NCBI RefSeq assembly: GCF_048541585.1
Contig: NZ_CP183303.1
Coordinates: forward strand, 310,001 to 374,000
Origin: Legionella_C sp048541585
GTDB taxonomy: Bacteria > Pseudomonadota > Gammaproteobacteria > Legionellales > Legionellaceae
Reading direction: 5' to 3'
DNA: 64,000 nt
A program made the position numbers and the translations under genes. The notes beneath the pieces are model-generated. The model saw nothing but the letters and a program-made list of their open reading frames with translations, ran no database searches and was not told the DNA's origin. Each line of letters starts with the position of its first letter. Positions within the stretch are counted from its first letter, which is position 1. Positions 40,574 through 49,037 of this stretch are shown one piece after another.

Positions 40574-41110
40574 ATGTCAAGAGTAGCTAAGGCCCCGATA
40601 TCCCTACCCGCTAACGTAGGGTTAACTTTAACTAAAGAAAAGATGACTGTTAAGGGACCGAAAGGAGAATTATCTCAGCCATATAATAAGTTGGTTGATA
40701 TTTCTACCGACAGTTCAAATGTTGTAACTTTTAAGCCAGCCTCTAAAGATCCTAATGGTTGGGCTCAGGCAGGTACTGCAAGAGCTTTACTTAATAATAT
40801 GGTTCGAGGAGTTACAGAAGGTTTTACTGTTACATTAGAATTAGTAGGTGTAGGTTATAGAGCGCAAGCTAGTGGAAAAACACTTAATTTATCTTTGGGT
40901 TTTTCACATCCTGTTGAATATAACTTACCTGAAGGTGTAAAAGCTGAGACACCAAATAATACTACTGTTAATCTAACTGGTATTGATAAGCAGCTATTAG
41001 GTCAAGTTGCTGCTGAAATTCGAGCACTTAGAAAACCTGAGCCATATAAAGGTAAAGGGGTTAAATATGCTGGCGAACGTATAGCTCGTAAAGAAGCTAA
41101 GAAGAAATAG
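40574..41110 (+). CDS. rplF: 50S ribosomal protein L6
   Basis: 178 residues (E. coli 177). Two similar domains; L6 sits near the factor-binding site beside the sarcin-ricin loop. 'MSRVAKAPISLPANVGLTLT', 'GFSHPVEYNLPEGVKAETP' and 'RKPEPYKGKGVKYAGERI' are standard. Ribosome site GCGAGGA. Nine bases before rplR. Confidence 0.97.
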   Translation: MSRVAKAPISLPANVGLTLTKEKMTVKGPKGELSQPYNKLVDISTDSSNVVTFKPASKDPNGWAQAGTARALLNNMVRGVTEGFTVTLELVGVGYRAQASGKTLNLSLGFSHPVEYNLPEGVKAETPNNTTVNLTGIDKQLLGQVAAEIRALRKPEPYKGKGVKYAGERIARKEAKKK

Positions 41111-41119
41111 GGTTTAAAA

Positions 41120-41476
41120 ATGAGTAAACGAACTTCTCGTGTTCGACGTGGAATGAAAAGTAAGGCAATTCAACGCAATTGTGATCGTCCTCGTCTTGTA
41201 GTTTATCGCAGTGCGTGCAACATCTATTCGCAGATTGTTGTAAAAGGTGAGAATGGAGATATTGTTTTAGTTTCATGCTCAACACTTGACACTGAATTGA
41301 AGCCTTCTCTAAATGGCACAAAAGTAGAAAAAGCTCATCAAGTAGGTAAGCTATTAGGTGAAAGAGCTAAGGCTAAAGAAATTATTAATGTAGCATTTGA
41401 TCGTTCCGGCTATAAATATCACGGTCGTGTTAAAGCATTGGCCGATGGTGCGCGTGCAGCTGGTTTGAATTTTTAA
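41120..41476 (+). CDS. rplR: 50S ribosomal protein L18
   Basis: 118 residues (E. coli 117). L18 binds 5S rRNA with L5. 'RDRPRLVVYRSA'-type core appears as 'CDRPRLVVYRSACNIYSQIV', and the C-terminus 'FDRSGYKYHGRVKALADGAR' with 'AAGLNF' is diagnostic. No clear ribosome site; coupled to rplF. Confidence 0.96.
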   Translation: MSKRTSRVRRGMKSKAIQRNCDRPRLVVYRSACNIYSQIVVKGENGDIVLVSCSTLDTELKPSLNGTKVEKAHQVGKLLGERAKAKEIINVAFDRSGYKYHGRVKALADGARAAGLNF

Positions 41477-41486
41477 AGGAAAAGTG

Positions 41487-42002
41487 ATGGCATTTGACGA
41501 TTCTAAAGTAAACGAGGGCTACCAAGAAAAATTAGTTTCTGTTACTCGTACAGCAAAGGTTGTAAAAGGTGGCCGTGTGTTTGGCTTTGCTGTTTTAGTG
41601 GTAATTGGTGATGGCAAAGGTAAAGTAGGTTTTGGCCGTGGTAAGGCACGTGAAGTTCCAGTAGCTATTCAAAAGGCAATGGAGCAAGCAAGAAAGAATA
41701 TGACTTATATTCCGCTTGCCGGAAATACTATTCATCACGAAATTACTTGGAATTATGGTGCTTCAAAAGTATTTATGAAACCAGCAAGTGAAGGTACTGG
41801 TATTATTGCTGGTGGTGCTATGCGTGCTGTGTTAGAAGTTTTAGGCGTGCAAAATATTTTAGCTAAAAGTATTGGTTCAACTAATCCTAGCAATATTGTA
41901 AGAGCAACTATTGACGCTTTAACTAATATCGGCACTCCTGATTACGTTGCTGCGAAGCGTGGTAAATCTATTGAACAAATAATGGCTGATCAACATGAGT
42001 AA
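41487..42002 (+). CDS. rpsE: 30S ribosomal protein S5
   Basis: 171 residues from ATG 41487; GTG 41484 would add one Met. S5 works with S4 and S12 in accuracy and mRNA unwinding. The double-stranded-RNA-binding N-terminal part includes 'LVSVTRTAKVVKGGRVFGFA' (spectinomycin region) and 'VVIGDGKGKVGFGRGKAREV'; the C-terminal part includes 'SEGTGIIAGGAMRAVLEVLG'. Overlaps rpmD by eight bases. Confidence 0.97.
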   Translation: MAFDDSKVNEGYQEKLVSVTRTAKVVKGGRVFGFAVLVVIGDGKGKVGFGRGKAREVPVAIQKAMEQARKNMTYIPLAGNTIHHEITWNYGASKVFMKPASEGTGIIAGGAMRAVLEVLGVQNILAKSIGSTNPSNIVRATIDALTNIGTPDYVAAKRGKSIEQIMADQHE

Positions 42003-42180
42003 AAATATTAAAATTACTTTAGTTAAAAGTATTATCGGTCGTAAGCCTAAGCATATTCTAATTGTAAAACAGCTTGGCTTAGGTAAATTAAATAGTTCTG
42101 TTATTCATAATGATAATCCCTCGATTCGTGGGTTAGTGAATACTGTAGAATACTTATTGAAAGTCGAGGAGTGTGCTTAA
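41995..42180 (+). CDS. rpmD: 50S ribosomal protein L30
   Basis: 61 residues (E. coli 59). 'ITLVKSIIGRKPKHILIVKQ' followed by 'NDNPSIRGLVNTVEYLLKVE' is the typical L30 fold. It starts inside rpsE and its stop touches the rplO start codon directly, so translation is tightly coupled. Confidence 0.94.
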   Translation: MSKNIKITLVKSIIGRKPKHILIVKQLGLGKLNSSVIHNDNPSIRGLVNTVEYLLKVEECA

Positions 42181-42615
42181 ATGAATTTAAATTCACTTTC
42201 CCCAGATTTTGGTTCGCGTCCTTCTAGACGTCGCGTTGGCCGTGGTATTGGCTCTGGTTTAGGTAAAACTTGCGGAAGAGGCCATAAAGGTCAAAAAGCA
42301 AGAGCAGGCGGATTTCATAAAATTAATTTTGAAGGCGGTCAAATGCCTATTCAAAGACGCTTACCTAAGATGGGCTTTAAATCAAGAATTGCTAAATTAG
42401 TTGATGAAGTAACTTTGTCTGAATTATCAAAATTAGATGTCGATACTGTTGACTTTCTTACATTGAAAGAACATGGCGTAATTAATAGCGCTATTAAAGA
42501 TGTCAAAATAATCCTTTCAGGTGAAATAACTAAGCCGTTAAAAATTAAAGGACTTCGTATAACTAAAGGTGCTAAGGCAGCAATTGAACAAGCAGGTGGA
42601 AGCGTAGAAGACTAA
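42181..42615 (+). CDS. rplO: 50S ribosomal protein L15
   Basis: 144 residues, same as E. coli. A late-assembly protein with a basic, Gly-rich N-terminal extension: 'RPSRRRVGRGIGSGLGKTCG' and 'RGHKGQKARAGG'. 'FEGGQMPIQRRLPKMGF' is diagnostic. Starts immediately after the rpmD stop; one base before secY. Confidence 0.97.
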   Translation: MNLNSLSPDFGSRPSRRRVGRGIGSGLGKTCGRGHKGQKARAGGFHKINFEGGQMPIQRRLPKMGFKSRIAKLVDEVTLSELSKLDVDTVDFLTLKEHGVINSAIKDVKIILSGEITKPLKIKGLRITKGAKAAIEQAGGSVED

Positions 42616-42616
42616 T

Positions 42617-43945
42617 ATGAATAGCAAAAAACAGTTAACGAGCCAACCTAAAGGCGGGTTGGCAGAATTAAAAGCCAGGCTTTTATTTGTAATTCTAGGT
42701 ATTTTGATATATCGCTTAGGTGCTCATATTCCTGTACCTGGACTTGATCCACAAAAATTAGCTAATTTTTTTGGTGAGCAACAAAATACAATATTTGGCT
42801 TATTTAATATGTTTTCAGGTGGTGCTTTATCACGCGTTACCGTCTTTGCTATTGGTATAATGCCTTATATTTCTGCATCTATTATTATTCAACTTTTTTC
42901 AGTAGTATCTCCTAAGCTAGAACAATTGAAAAAAGAAGGAGAATCTGGACGCAGGAAAATAAATCAATATACTCGGTATTTAACACTTGTTTTATCTATT
43001 TTTCAATCACTGGGTATGGCGCGTTGGTTAGCTGGCCAACATATTGCCTTGAATCCAGATATTTTCTTTTATTTTACAGCAGTTATTACTTTAGCTACAG
43101 GAACTATGTTTTTAATGTGGCTTGGAGAGCAAATTACTGAAAAAGGTGTAGGTAATGGTATATCTTTAATTATCTTTTCAGGTATTGTTTCTAGTATGCC
43201 TCATGCTCTTGCATCAATCTTTCAGCAAGTTCGTGAAGGTCAAATGCAAGCATTAACTCTAATATTAATAGGTTTAATTGTAGTTGTTGTAACAGGCTTT
43301 GTTGTTTTTATGGAACGAGCACAGCGGCGAATTCGTGTTAATTATGCCCAAAGAACTCATGGCAGAAAAGTTTATGCAGCTCAATCTAGTCATCTGCCCT
43401 TAAAAATTAACATGTCTGGAGTTATTCCGCCTATTTTTGCTTCTAGTATTATTTTATTACCTGCTACTTTAGCGCAGTTTTTTGCAAAGGGTAAGGGGAT
43501 GGATTGGCTTGCAGATATTGGTATGGCTCTTTCCCCAGGTCAGCCGCTTTATCTTATCGTTTATGCTGTAGCTATTTTGTTTTTTGCTTTTTTCTATGCT
43601 GCTCTTGTCTTTAATCCTAAAGACACTGCAGATAACTTAAAGAAGTCTGGCGCTTACATTCCTGGTATTCGTCCTGGTGAACAAACAACGCGCTATATTG
43701 ATTCAGTTATGACGCGTTTAACATTAATTGGTGCTTTATATTTAGTATTAGTATGTTTGTTACCGCAAATTTTAATGTATACCTGGCACGTTCCTTTTTA
43801 TTTTGGCGGGACTTCACTTTTAATCATTGTTGTCGTAATTATGGATTTTGTTGCCCAAATACAAGCCCATTTAATGACTCAACAATATGATTCTTTGATG
43901 AAAAAGGCCAATTTTAGAGGTACTAAGTTGCCTGGTCTTTTATAA
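42617..43945 (+). CDS. secY: Preprotein translocase subunit SecY
   Basis: 442 residues (E. coli 443), ten membrane helices. SecY is the protein-conducting channel of the inner membrane and partners with SecE (17293) and SecG. Conserved 'IPVPGLDPQKL', the plug region 'GLFNMFSGGALSRVTVFAIG' and 'GIMPYISASIIIQL', the cytoplasmic loop 'RRIRVNYAQR' and 'PLKINMSGVIPPIFASSII'; the C5 region 'FNPKDTADNLKKSGAYIPGI' follows. One base after rplO, as in the usual spc operon. Confidence 0.98.
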   Translation: MNSKKQLTSQPKGGLAELKARLLFVILGILIYRLGAHIPVPGLDPQKLANFFGEQQNTIFGLFNMFSGGALSRVTVFAIGIMPYISASIIIQLFSVVSPKLEQLKKEGESGRRKINQYTRYLTLVLSIFQSLGMARWLAGQHIALNPDIFFYFTAVITLATGTMFLMWLGEQITEKGVGNGISLIIFSGIVSSMPHALASIFQQVREGQMQALTLILIGLIVVVVTGFVVFMERAQRRIRVNYAQRTHGRKVYAAQSSHLPLKINMSGVIPPIFASSIILLPATLAQFFAKGKGMDWLADIGMALSPGQPLYLIVYAVAILFFAFFYAALVFNPKDTADNLKKSGAYIPGIRPGEQTTRYIDSVMTRLTLIGALYLVLVCLLPQILMYTWHVPFYFGGTSLLIIVVVIMDFVAQIQAHLMTQQYDSLMKKANFRGTKLPGLL

Positions 43946-43966
43946 GTAAATTATTTGGAGTTATGA

Positions 43967-44080
43967 ATGAAAGTTAGAGCATCAGTTAAGCGCCTATGCC
44001 GAAATTGTAAAATTATTAAGCGAAGTGGGACTATTCGCGTTATTTGTAAGGATGCAAGACATAAGCAAAAACAAGGTTAA
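43967..44080 (+). CDS. rpmJ: 50S ribosomal protein L36, zinc-binding form
   Basis: 37 residues: 'MKVRASVKRLCRNCKIIKRS' then 'GTIRVICKDARHKQKQG'. The C-x2-C ... C ... H set is the zinc-binding (C+) form of L36. ATG 43967 is preceded by TTGGAG; the ATG four bases earlier is out of frame and closes at once. Position between secY and rpsM is the conserved one. Confidence 0.95.
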   Translation: MKVRASVKRLCRNCKIIKRSGTIRVICKDARHKQKQG

Positions 44081-44109
44081 TTATTGCTTGATTTTGTATC
44101 AATATAATA
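44081..44109 (+). promoter_or_regulatory. Possible promoter of the alpha operon
   Basis: TATAAT at 44104-44109 in the 80-base gap after rpmJ, with TTATTG 17 bases upstream as a weak -35. A small hairpin (CTGTCC/GGCAG, about 44120-44136) lies in the leader. E. coli has a promoter and the S4-binding leader here; whether S4 control applies cannot be judged. Confidence 0.45.
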
Positions 44110-44160
44110 GTATTCTTCTGTCCCTTTCTGGCAGAGCAAAAATAACGTACGGAGAGATTA

Positions 44161-44517
44161 ATGGCTCGTATTGCAGGTGTAAATATACCAGATAACAAAC
44201 ATATTGTAATTGCGTTAACGTCAATTTATGGCATTGGTAACACTACTTCAAAAAAATTATGTCAAACTGTAGGAATTGATCCTGCAACTAAAGTTTCTCA
44301 AGTTTCTGAGGAATTGTTAGAGGCGTTACGTACTGAAATTGCAAAAATGACAATCGAAGGTGATTTACGCCGTGTTGTTACGATGAATATTAAGCGTCTA
44401 ATGGACTTAGGTTGTTATCGAGGCTTACGTCATCGTCGTGGTCTTCCTCTACGTGGACAACGAACTAAAACAAATGCGCGAACCCGTAAAGGTCGTCGCA
44501 AAGGCGTAAGTAAATAA
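44161..44517 (+). CDS. rpsM: 30S ribosomal protein S13
   Basis: 118 residues, same as E. coli. S13 touches the P-site tRNA and forms a bridge to L5. 'MARIAGVNIPDNKHIVIALT', 'YGIGNTTSKKLC' and 'CYRGLRHRRGLPLRGQRTKT' followed by 'NARTRKGRRKG' are diagnostic. Ribosome site CGGAGAGA. Confidence 0.97.
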   Translation: MARIAGVNIPDNKHIVIALTSIYGIGNTTSKKLCQTVGIDPATKVSQVSEELLEALRTEIAKMTIEGDLRRVVTMNIKRLMDLGCYRGLRHRRGLPLRGQRTKTNARTRKGRRKGVSK

Positions 44518-44535
44518 TTATTTTAGGATATAAAG

Positions 44536-44934
44536 ATGGCTACAGCTAAAGCAAAACAACAAAAGACCAGAAAAAAAGTTAAACGTGTCGTTTCTGATGG
44601 TATTGTGCATGTGCATGCTTCTTTTAATAACACTATAGTTACTTTTACCGATCGACAAGGCAATGCTCTGTGTTGGGCAACAGCAGGTGGATCTGGCTTC
44701 CGTGGCTCAAGGAAAAGTACTCCCTATGCTGCGCAAGTTGCTACTGAACGAGCTTCTGCTGTAGCTAAAGAGTTTGGTATGAAATCTGTGGCTGTATTTG
44801 TCCACGGCCCGGGACCTGGGCGCGAGTCGACAATTCGGGAATTAATATCACAAGATTTCAAAATTGTTGAAATCACCGATGTTACTGGTATACCGCATAA
44901 TGGTTGTAAACCACCTAAAAAACGTCGCGTTTAA
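44536..44934 (+). CDS. rpsK: 30S ribosomal protein S11
   Basis: 132 residues (E. coli 129). S11 lines the mRNA path at the E site. 'GIVHVHASFNNTIVTFTDRQ', 'SGFRGSRKSTPYAAQVA' and 'DVTGIPHNGCKPPKKRRV' are conserved. Basic N-terminus 'KAKQQKTRKKVKR'. 16 bases before rpsD. Confidence 0.97.
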   Translation: MATAKAKQQKTRKKVKRVVSDGIVHVHASFNNTIVTFTDRQGNALCWATAGGSGFRGSRKSTPYAAQVATERASAVAKEFGMKSVAVFVHGPGPGRESTIRELISQDFKIVEITDVTGIPHNGCKPPKKRRV

Positions 44935-44950
44935 GATTCAGGAGTAATTA

Positions 44951-45571
44951 ATGGCTAGATACCTTGGTCCCAAATGTAAACAATCTCGTAGAGAAGGTGT
45001 TGATCTTCTTACAAAAAGTGCTGTACGGGATTTTAAATCAAAATGTAAAGCAGATAAATTACCAGGTCAGCATGGTGGAACAAAGCCACGTTTAAGTGAC
45101 TATGGCCTTCAGTTACGTGAAAAGCAAAAATTACGTCGATATTATGGTGTTTTAGAAAAGCAGTTTCGTAATTATTATAAAGCCGCTGCTCGCAAAAAAG
45201 GTTCTACTGGTGAGAATTTAATGGTTTTGCTAGAAAGCCGTCTTGATAACATTGTTTATCGTATGGGTTTTGCTAGTACCCGTGCTGAGGCAAGACAGCT
45301 TGTTACTCATAAAGCGATTTTAGTTAATGATCAAGTCGTTAATATCCCCTCTTATTTAGTTAGTCCAGGAGATGTTATTGCTATTCGTCAAAGAGCTAAA
45401 GAGCAAGGTCGTATTAAAGCTGCAATGGCTTTATCAGAGCAAAGAGCCCCCTGCGATTGGTTAACAGTAGATTCTAATTCGTTAAAAGGTACATTTGCTT
45501 CTGCTCCTAGTATCAATGACTTGTCGTCTGATTTTAACGTCAATTTAGTTGTAGAACTTTACTCTAAGTAA
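44951..45571 (+). CDS. rpsD: 30S ribosomal protein S4
   Basis: 206 residues, same as E. coli. S4 starts 30S assembly and, in E. coli, represses the alpha operon. 'MARYLGPKCKQSRREGVDL', the S4 RNA-binding domain 'ESRLDNIVYRMGFASTRAEA' and 'RQLVTHKAILVNDQVVNIPS', ending 'VNLVVELYSK'. Ribosome site CAGGAG. Confidence 0.97.
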   Translation: MARYLGPKCKQSRREGVDLLTKSAVRDFKSKCKADKLPGQHGGTKPRLSDYGLQLREKQKLRRYYGVLEKQFRNYYKAAARKKGSTGENLMVLLESRLDNIVYRMGFASTRAEARQLVTHKAILVNDQVVNIPSYLVSPGDVIAIRQRAKEQGRIKAAMALSEQRAPCDWLTVDSNSLKGTFASAPSINDLSSDFNVNLVVELYSK

Positions 45572-45590
45572 GATCTGGAGACATTGTCTA

Positions 45591-46583
45591 ATGTATGAAA
45601 TTAATGAAATGCTGACACCCACTGTACTAAAAGTACAGGCGAACACTAAAAATCATTCTCGTATTGTACTTGAGCCTTTAGAGCGTGGATATGGTCATAC
45701 TTTAGGGAATGCATTAAGAAGAATTCTTCTTTCGTCTATGCCGGGTTGGGCTATTACTGAAGTATCAATTGACGGTGTTTTGCATGAATATAGTACTATT
45801 GAAGGCGTTCGCGAGGATGTTGTTGATATACTATTAAATTTAAAGCAAGTTGCATTAAAGATTGTATCGACAGAAAGAGAAGTGACTCTTACATTAAATA
45901 AAGAAGGTCCTTGCATTGTTACTGCAGGAGATATTGAGTTATCAGCTGATCAAGAAGTTGTTAATCCTGAGCTTGTCATTGCTACTCTTAATGAAAATGG
46001 TAAGCTTAATATGACAATGAAAGCTGAGCGTGGTATTGGTTTTCATACTACTGATACTGCAATGACTGCTTTTGAAGAAGAGATTGCTCAAAAATCTGTT
46101 GGTAAGCTTAAAGTTGATAATAGTTTCTCACCTGTGGTTAAAGTAGCTTATTTTGTCGATAGTGCTCGTGTCGAAAATCGAACTGATTTAGATAAATTAA
46201 CTATTGATTTATATACTAATGGTACCTTAGATCCTGAAGAAGCTATTCGAATTTCTGCTTCTATTTTACAACGACAATTGCATGCATTTGTTGATATGAA
46301 ATTTGAAGAGTCTCGTACAGACAACAAAGAAAGAAATAACTTTGATCCTATTTTACTAAGACCAGTTGATGATTTAGAGCTTACTGTTCGCTCTGCTAAC
46401 TGTTTAAAAGCTGAGAATATTTATTATATTGGCGATTTAGTACAGAAAACAGAAAATGAACTGTTAAAGACACCTAATCTAGGTAAAAAGTCACTTACTG
46501 AAATCAAAGACGTACTAGCTTCTCGATCATTATCTTTGGGAATGAAACTTGAAAATTGGCCTCCAGCTAATCTAGGCGATTAA
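45591..46583 (+). CDS. rpoA: RNA polymerase subunit alpha
   Basis: 330 residues (E. coli 329). The N-terminal domain dimerises and nucleates assembly: 'EPLERGYGHTLGNALRRILL' then 'SSMPGWAITEVSIDGVLHEY'. The C-terminal domain, which binds UP elements and activators, holds 'RPVDDLELTVRSANCLKAEN' and 'TPNLGKKSLTEIKDVLASR'. 19 bases after rpsD; 15 before rplQ. Confidence 0.98.
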   Translation: MYEINEMLTPTVLKVQANTKNHSRIVLEPLERGYGHTLGNALRRILLSSMPGWAITEVSIDGVLHEYSTIEGVREDVVDILLNLKQVALKIVSTEREVTLTLNKEGPCIVTAGDIELSADQEVVNPELVIATLNENGKLNMTMKAERGIGFHTTDTAMTAFEEEIAQKSVGKLKVDNSFSPVVKVAYFVDSARVENRTDLDKLTIDLYTNGTLDPEEAIRISASILQRQLHAFVDMKFEESRTDNKERNNFDPILLRPVDDLELTVRSANCLKAENIYYIGDLVQKTENELLKTPNLGKKSLTEIKDVLASRSLSLGMKLENWPPANLGD

Positions 46584-46598
46584 TATTAGGAGTTTAAA

Positions 46599-46985
46599 AT
46601 GCGTCACCGTAATGCCGGCCGAAATTTTAGCCGAACTAGCAGCCATCGTAAGGCAATGTTTTCAAATATGTGCTGCTCTTTAATTGAACATGAATTAATC
46701 AAAACTACGCTTCCTAAAGCGAAAGAGCTACGTCGCTATATTGAGCCTTTAATTACTGTTAGTAAAAAGGACTCTGTTGCTTCTAGAAGGCAAGTTTTCG
46801 ATCGTTTACGCTCTAAAAGTGCTGTAGGTAAGTTATTTACTATTTTAGGTCCTCGCTTCGCTGAAAGACCAGGTGGATATTTACGTATTTTAAAATGCGG
46901 TTATCGTCCTGGTGATAATGCGCCCATGGCTATAGTTGAGCTAGTGGATAGGCCTGCACCTACTGAAGAAGCTGACAACGAATAA
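46599..46985 (+). CDS. rplQ: 50S ribosomal protein L17
   Basis: 128 residues (E. coli 127). 'MRHRNAGRNFSRTSSHRKAM' and 'GKLFTILGPRFAERPGGYLR' are diagnostic; the short tail 'DRPAPTEEADNE' is acidic. Ribosome site TTAGGAG. Last gene of the alpha group, followed within 20 bases by a strong terminator. Confidence 0.97.
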   Translation: MRHRNAGRNFSRTSSHRKAMFSNMCCSLIEHELIKTTLPKAKELRRYIEPLITVSKKDSVASRRQVFDRLRSKSAVGKLFTILGPRFAERPGGYLRILKCGYRPGDNAPMAIVELVDRPAPTEEADNE

Positions 46986-47003
46986 CTTATTATATTCAAC
47001 TTT

Positions 47004-47032
47004 AAAAACCCACCAATAACGTGGGTTTTTTT
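47004..47032 (+). terminator. Intrinsic terminator after rplQ
   Basis: The 10-bp stem AAAAACCCAC/GTGGGTTTTT with a 7-base loop runs into a T-tract. It closes the long ribosomal transcript. Confidence 0.92.
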
Positions 47033-47179
47033 ATAAATTTTTTTTACCGATGTTTTTATCGGCTTCTTTTAATGCATCATGCATTTAACATTAGTATCTA
47101 TGCGAGTGTTATGGATGCTTTTTCTTTTTAAAAAAATTATACTAAGTGCTTATTTATTTTTTAAGCTAGTATAGTTTTC

Positions 47180-48595
47180 ATGCAGCAAAGCTTTAAATGG
47201 GCATTAATTGATTTAGAAACCACGGGCTTACATATTAAACAAGATAGAATAATTGAAATAGCTGTCATTATTTTATCTGAACAAGGAATACTAGCTACTT
47301 GGCATAGTTTAATTAATCCAGAACGTTCTATCCCTGAGCCTATTACACAGTTAACAGGGATTAATAATTCACTTGTTAGCCAAGCACCTGTTTTTCAATC
47401 TATAGCAGAAGAATTGATTCTACTATTAAATGGGTGTGTATTAGTAGCACATAATGCTCGTTTTGATTATAGCTTTTTAAAGAATGCATTTAAATTATCT
47501 CAAATAACTTTCCAAGCTCCAGTGCTTTGTACAATTAAATTATTAAAAAATTTTTATCCAGCTCTAAATAATTATAAATTAGCATCTATAGCAGAGGCTT
47601 TTGGTCTTGAAATAAATTCTATGCATAGGGCGGAAAAAGATGTTAATTTATTGCAAAAAATTATAAGTCGGCTAGCCGATGATTTTTCATTGGTAGAACT
47701 ATTAAATCAAGCTAAAAAAATTTATAAGCAGCCAAGTATTCCTTCTACCCTAGTGACTGATTGTAATATTCTTCCTGAAACACCTGGTGTATATATATTT
47801 TATGGGAATGAAAAATCTTTGCCGCTTTATATAGGAAAAAGTGTATCGATACGGCAGCGAGTTTTATCACATTTCCAAGCTGATCATTCTAATGCAAAAG
47901 AATTTACATTGTCACAGCAAGTTAAATACATAGAAACCATTCCGACCGCAGGTGAATTAAGTGCATTAATTTTAGAGTCAACTTTAATTAAAGAAAAAAT
48001 GCCAGTGTATAATCGCCGCTTAAGAAGAAAAAAAAATTTAGTCGTGATTAAAACTCAAAATATCCAGGGTTATTTGACACTAGCTCCTACACGAACCTCT
48101 ATAGATGAAGAAGAGGAATTCGAACTTATTACAAATAATTTATATGGTGCTTTTAGAAGTGTCCATGCAGTTAAAAAGACGCTGTTAAGTTGGATTAAAG
48201 AATACGAACTTTGTCCTAAATTATGTGGTATTGAGCAAGCGAGGCAAGCCTGTTTTTCCTATCAATTACATAGATGTCATGGTGCTTGCATCCAAATTGA
48301 AGCTAGTGAAGTTTATAATAGTCGCGTTACTAAAGCACTAAAGCAATTTAAACGAGAAGCTTGGCCTTTTCGTGGAAGTATTGCTATTAAGGAAGTAAAT
48401 GAAAGTAATAAAATAACTCAATATCTAGTTTTTAATCAATGGCGTTACCTCGGCTCTGTAGCTTCTGAGACAGAATTAGAAACTTTAAAAGAACGTATAG
48501 GGCAAACTGCTGATAGTTTTGATAATTATAAAATATTATTAGCCTATCTTAAAAATAAACAAAACAAAATCAATCTAATTGAATTGGCTTGGTAA
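47180..48595 (+). CDS. DEDDh exonuclease fused to a GIY-YIG/UvrC-like region (Cho-type)
   Basis: 471 residues. Residues 1-170 form a DnaQ-like 3'-5' exonuclease: 'LIDLETTG' (DxE), 'VAHNARFDYSF' and 'HRAEKDVNLL' give the DEDDh set. About residues 195-285 form a GIY-YIG domain: 'PGVYIFYGNEKSLPLYIGKS' and the catalytic region 'LSALILESTLIKEKMPVYNR'. Behind it a Cys cluster, C-x3-C then C-x7-C-x3-C ('CFSYQLHRCHGAC'), matches the UvrC cluster reported to hold an iron-sulfur centre. The combination suggests DNA repair by incision and trimming, resembling known DnaQ-UvrC fusions in other bacteria. It is transcribed alone after the rplQ terminator. Confidence 0.85.
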   Translation: MQQSFKWALIDLETTGLHIKQDRIIEIAVIILSEQGILATWHSLINPERSIPEPITQLTGINNSLVSQAPVFQSIAEELILLLNGCVLVAHNARFDYSFLKNAFKLSQITFQAPVLCTIKLLKNFYPALNNYKLASIAEAFGLEINSMHRAEKDVNLLQKIISRLADDFSLVELLNQAKKIYKQPSIPSTLVTDCNILPETPGVYIFYGNEKSLPLYIGKSVSIRQRVLSHFQADHSNAKEFTLSQQVKYIETIPTAGELSALILESTLIKEKMPVYNRRLRRKKNLVVIKTQNIQGYLTLAPTRTSIDEEEEFELITNNLYGAFRSVHAVKKTLLSWIKEYELCPKLCGIEQARQACFSYQLHRCHGACIQIEASEVYNSRVTKALKQFKREAWPFRGSIAIKEVNESNKITQYLVFNQWRYLGSVASETELETLKERIGQTADSFDNYKILLAYLKNKQNKINLIELAW

Positions 48596-48809
48596 ACCAG
48601 GACGACTACTCAGCCATTTATAGGCCGCGTCTCTAATATGGATTAAATATTGAATAACAGCAAAACTAGGAGTTAAATACGCGGTACCTACTAATAAGCC
48701 TTTAGCAGCTACCTTTGCTGTAAATCTATAGTTTTTATTTTTTGTACCACGATAATTAAAAAATAATATTTTACTAATGTGTATGAAATTTTTTTAGGTA
48801 GTAATTCAT
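48575..48809 (-). pseudogene. Small unrecognised gene, apparently frameshifted
   Basis: On the minus strand an open frame without a usual start codon ends at TAG (48575-48577) and reads '...FNYRGTKNKNYRFTAKVAAK', then 'GLLVGTAYLTPSFAVIQYLI' and 'HIRDAAYKWLSSRPGLPSQF'. An ATG at 48809, about 14 bases after GGAGGA, starts 'MNYYLKK' in another frame. Removing one base from the seven-A run at 48789-48795 joins both into a 77-residue basic protein with one hydrophobic segment. I do not recognise the family. It is convergent with the exonuclease gene and overlaps its last 21 bases. The rest of the gap up to ssb holds a terminator and no other gene. Confidence 0.45.
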
Positions 48810-48971
48810 ATACTAAAGTTGAAATCCTCCGGATTCAAATGTTTTTATATTGGTTAATGCTGGCATGTTAATTCACTTAATTTTAATATTAATATCTTAA
48901 ATCTTTCAGTAGTTATTTATCTGCTAAATTTTAAAATAAGTTTTTGCGACGTTTTGCTTTGCTTGTATAAT

Positions 48972-49005
48972 AAAAAAGCCATCATTTCTACTTAAATAAT
49001 GGCTT
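48972..49005 (-). terminator. Intrinsic terminator of ssb
   Basis: Read on the minus strand, AAGCCATTATT and AAATGATGGCTT pair around a short loop and are followed by TTTTTTATT. It lies 33 bases after the ssb stop. Confidence 0.8.
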
Positions 49006-49037
49006 AATTTTATTAATTAACTTCATTTTATTGAAAA

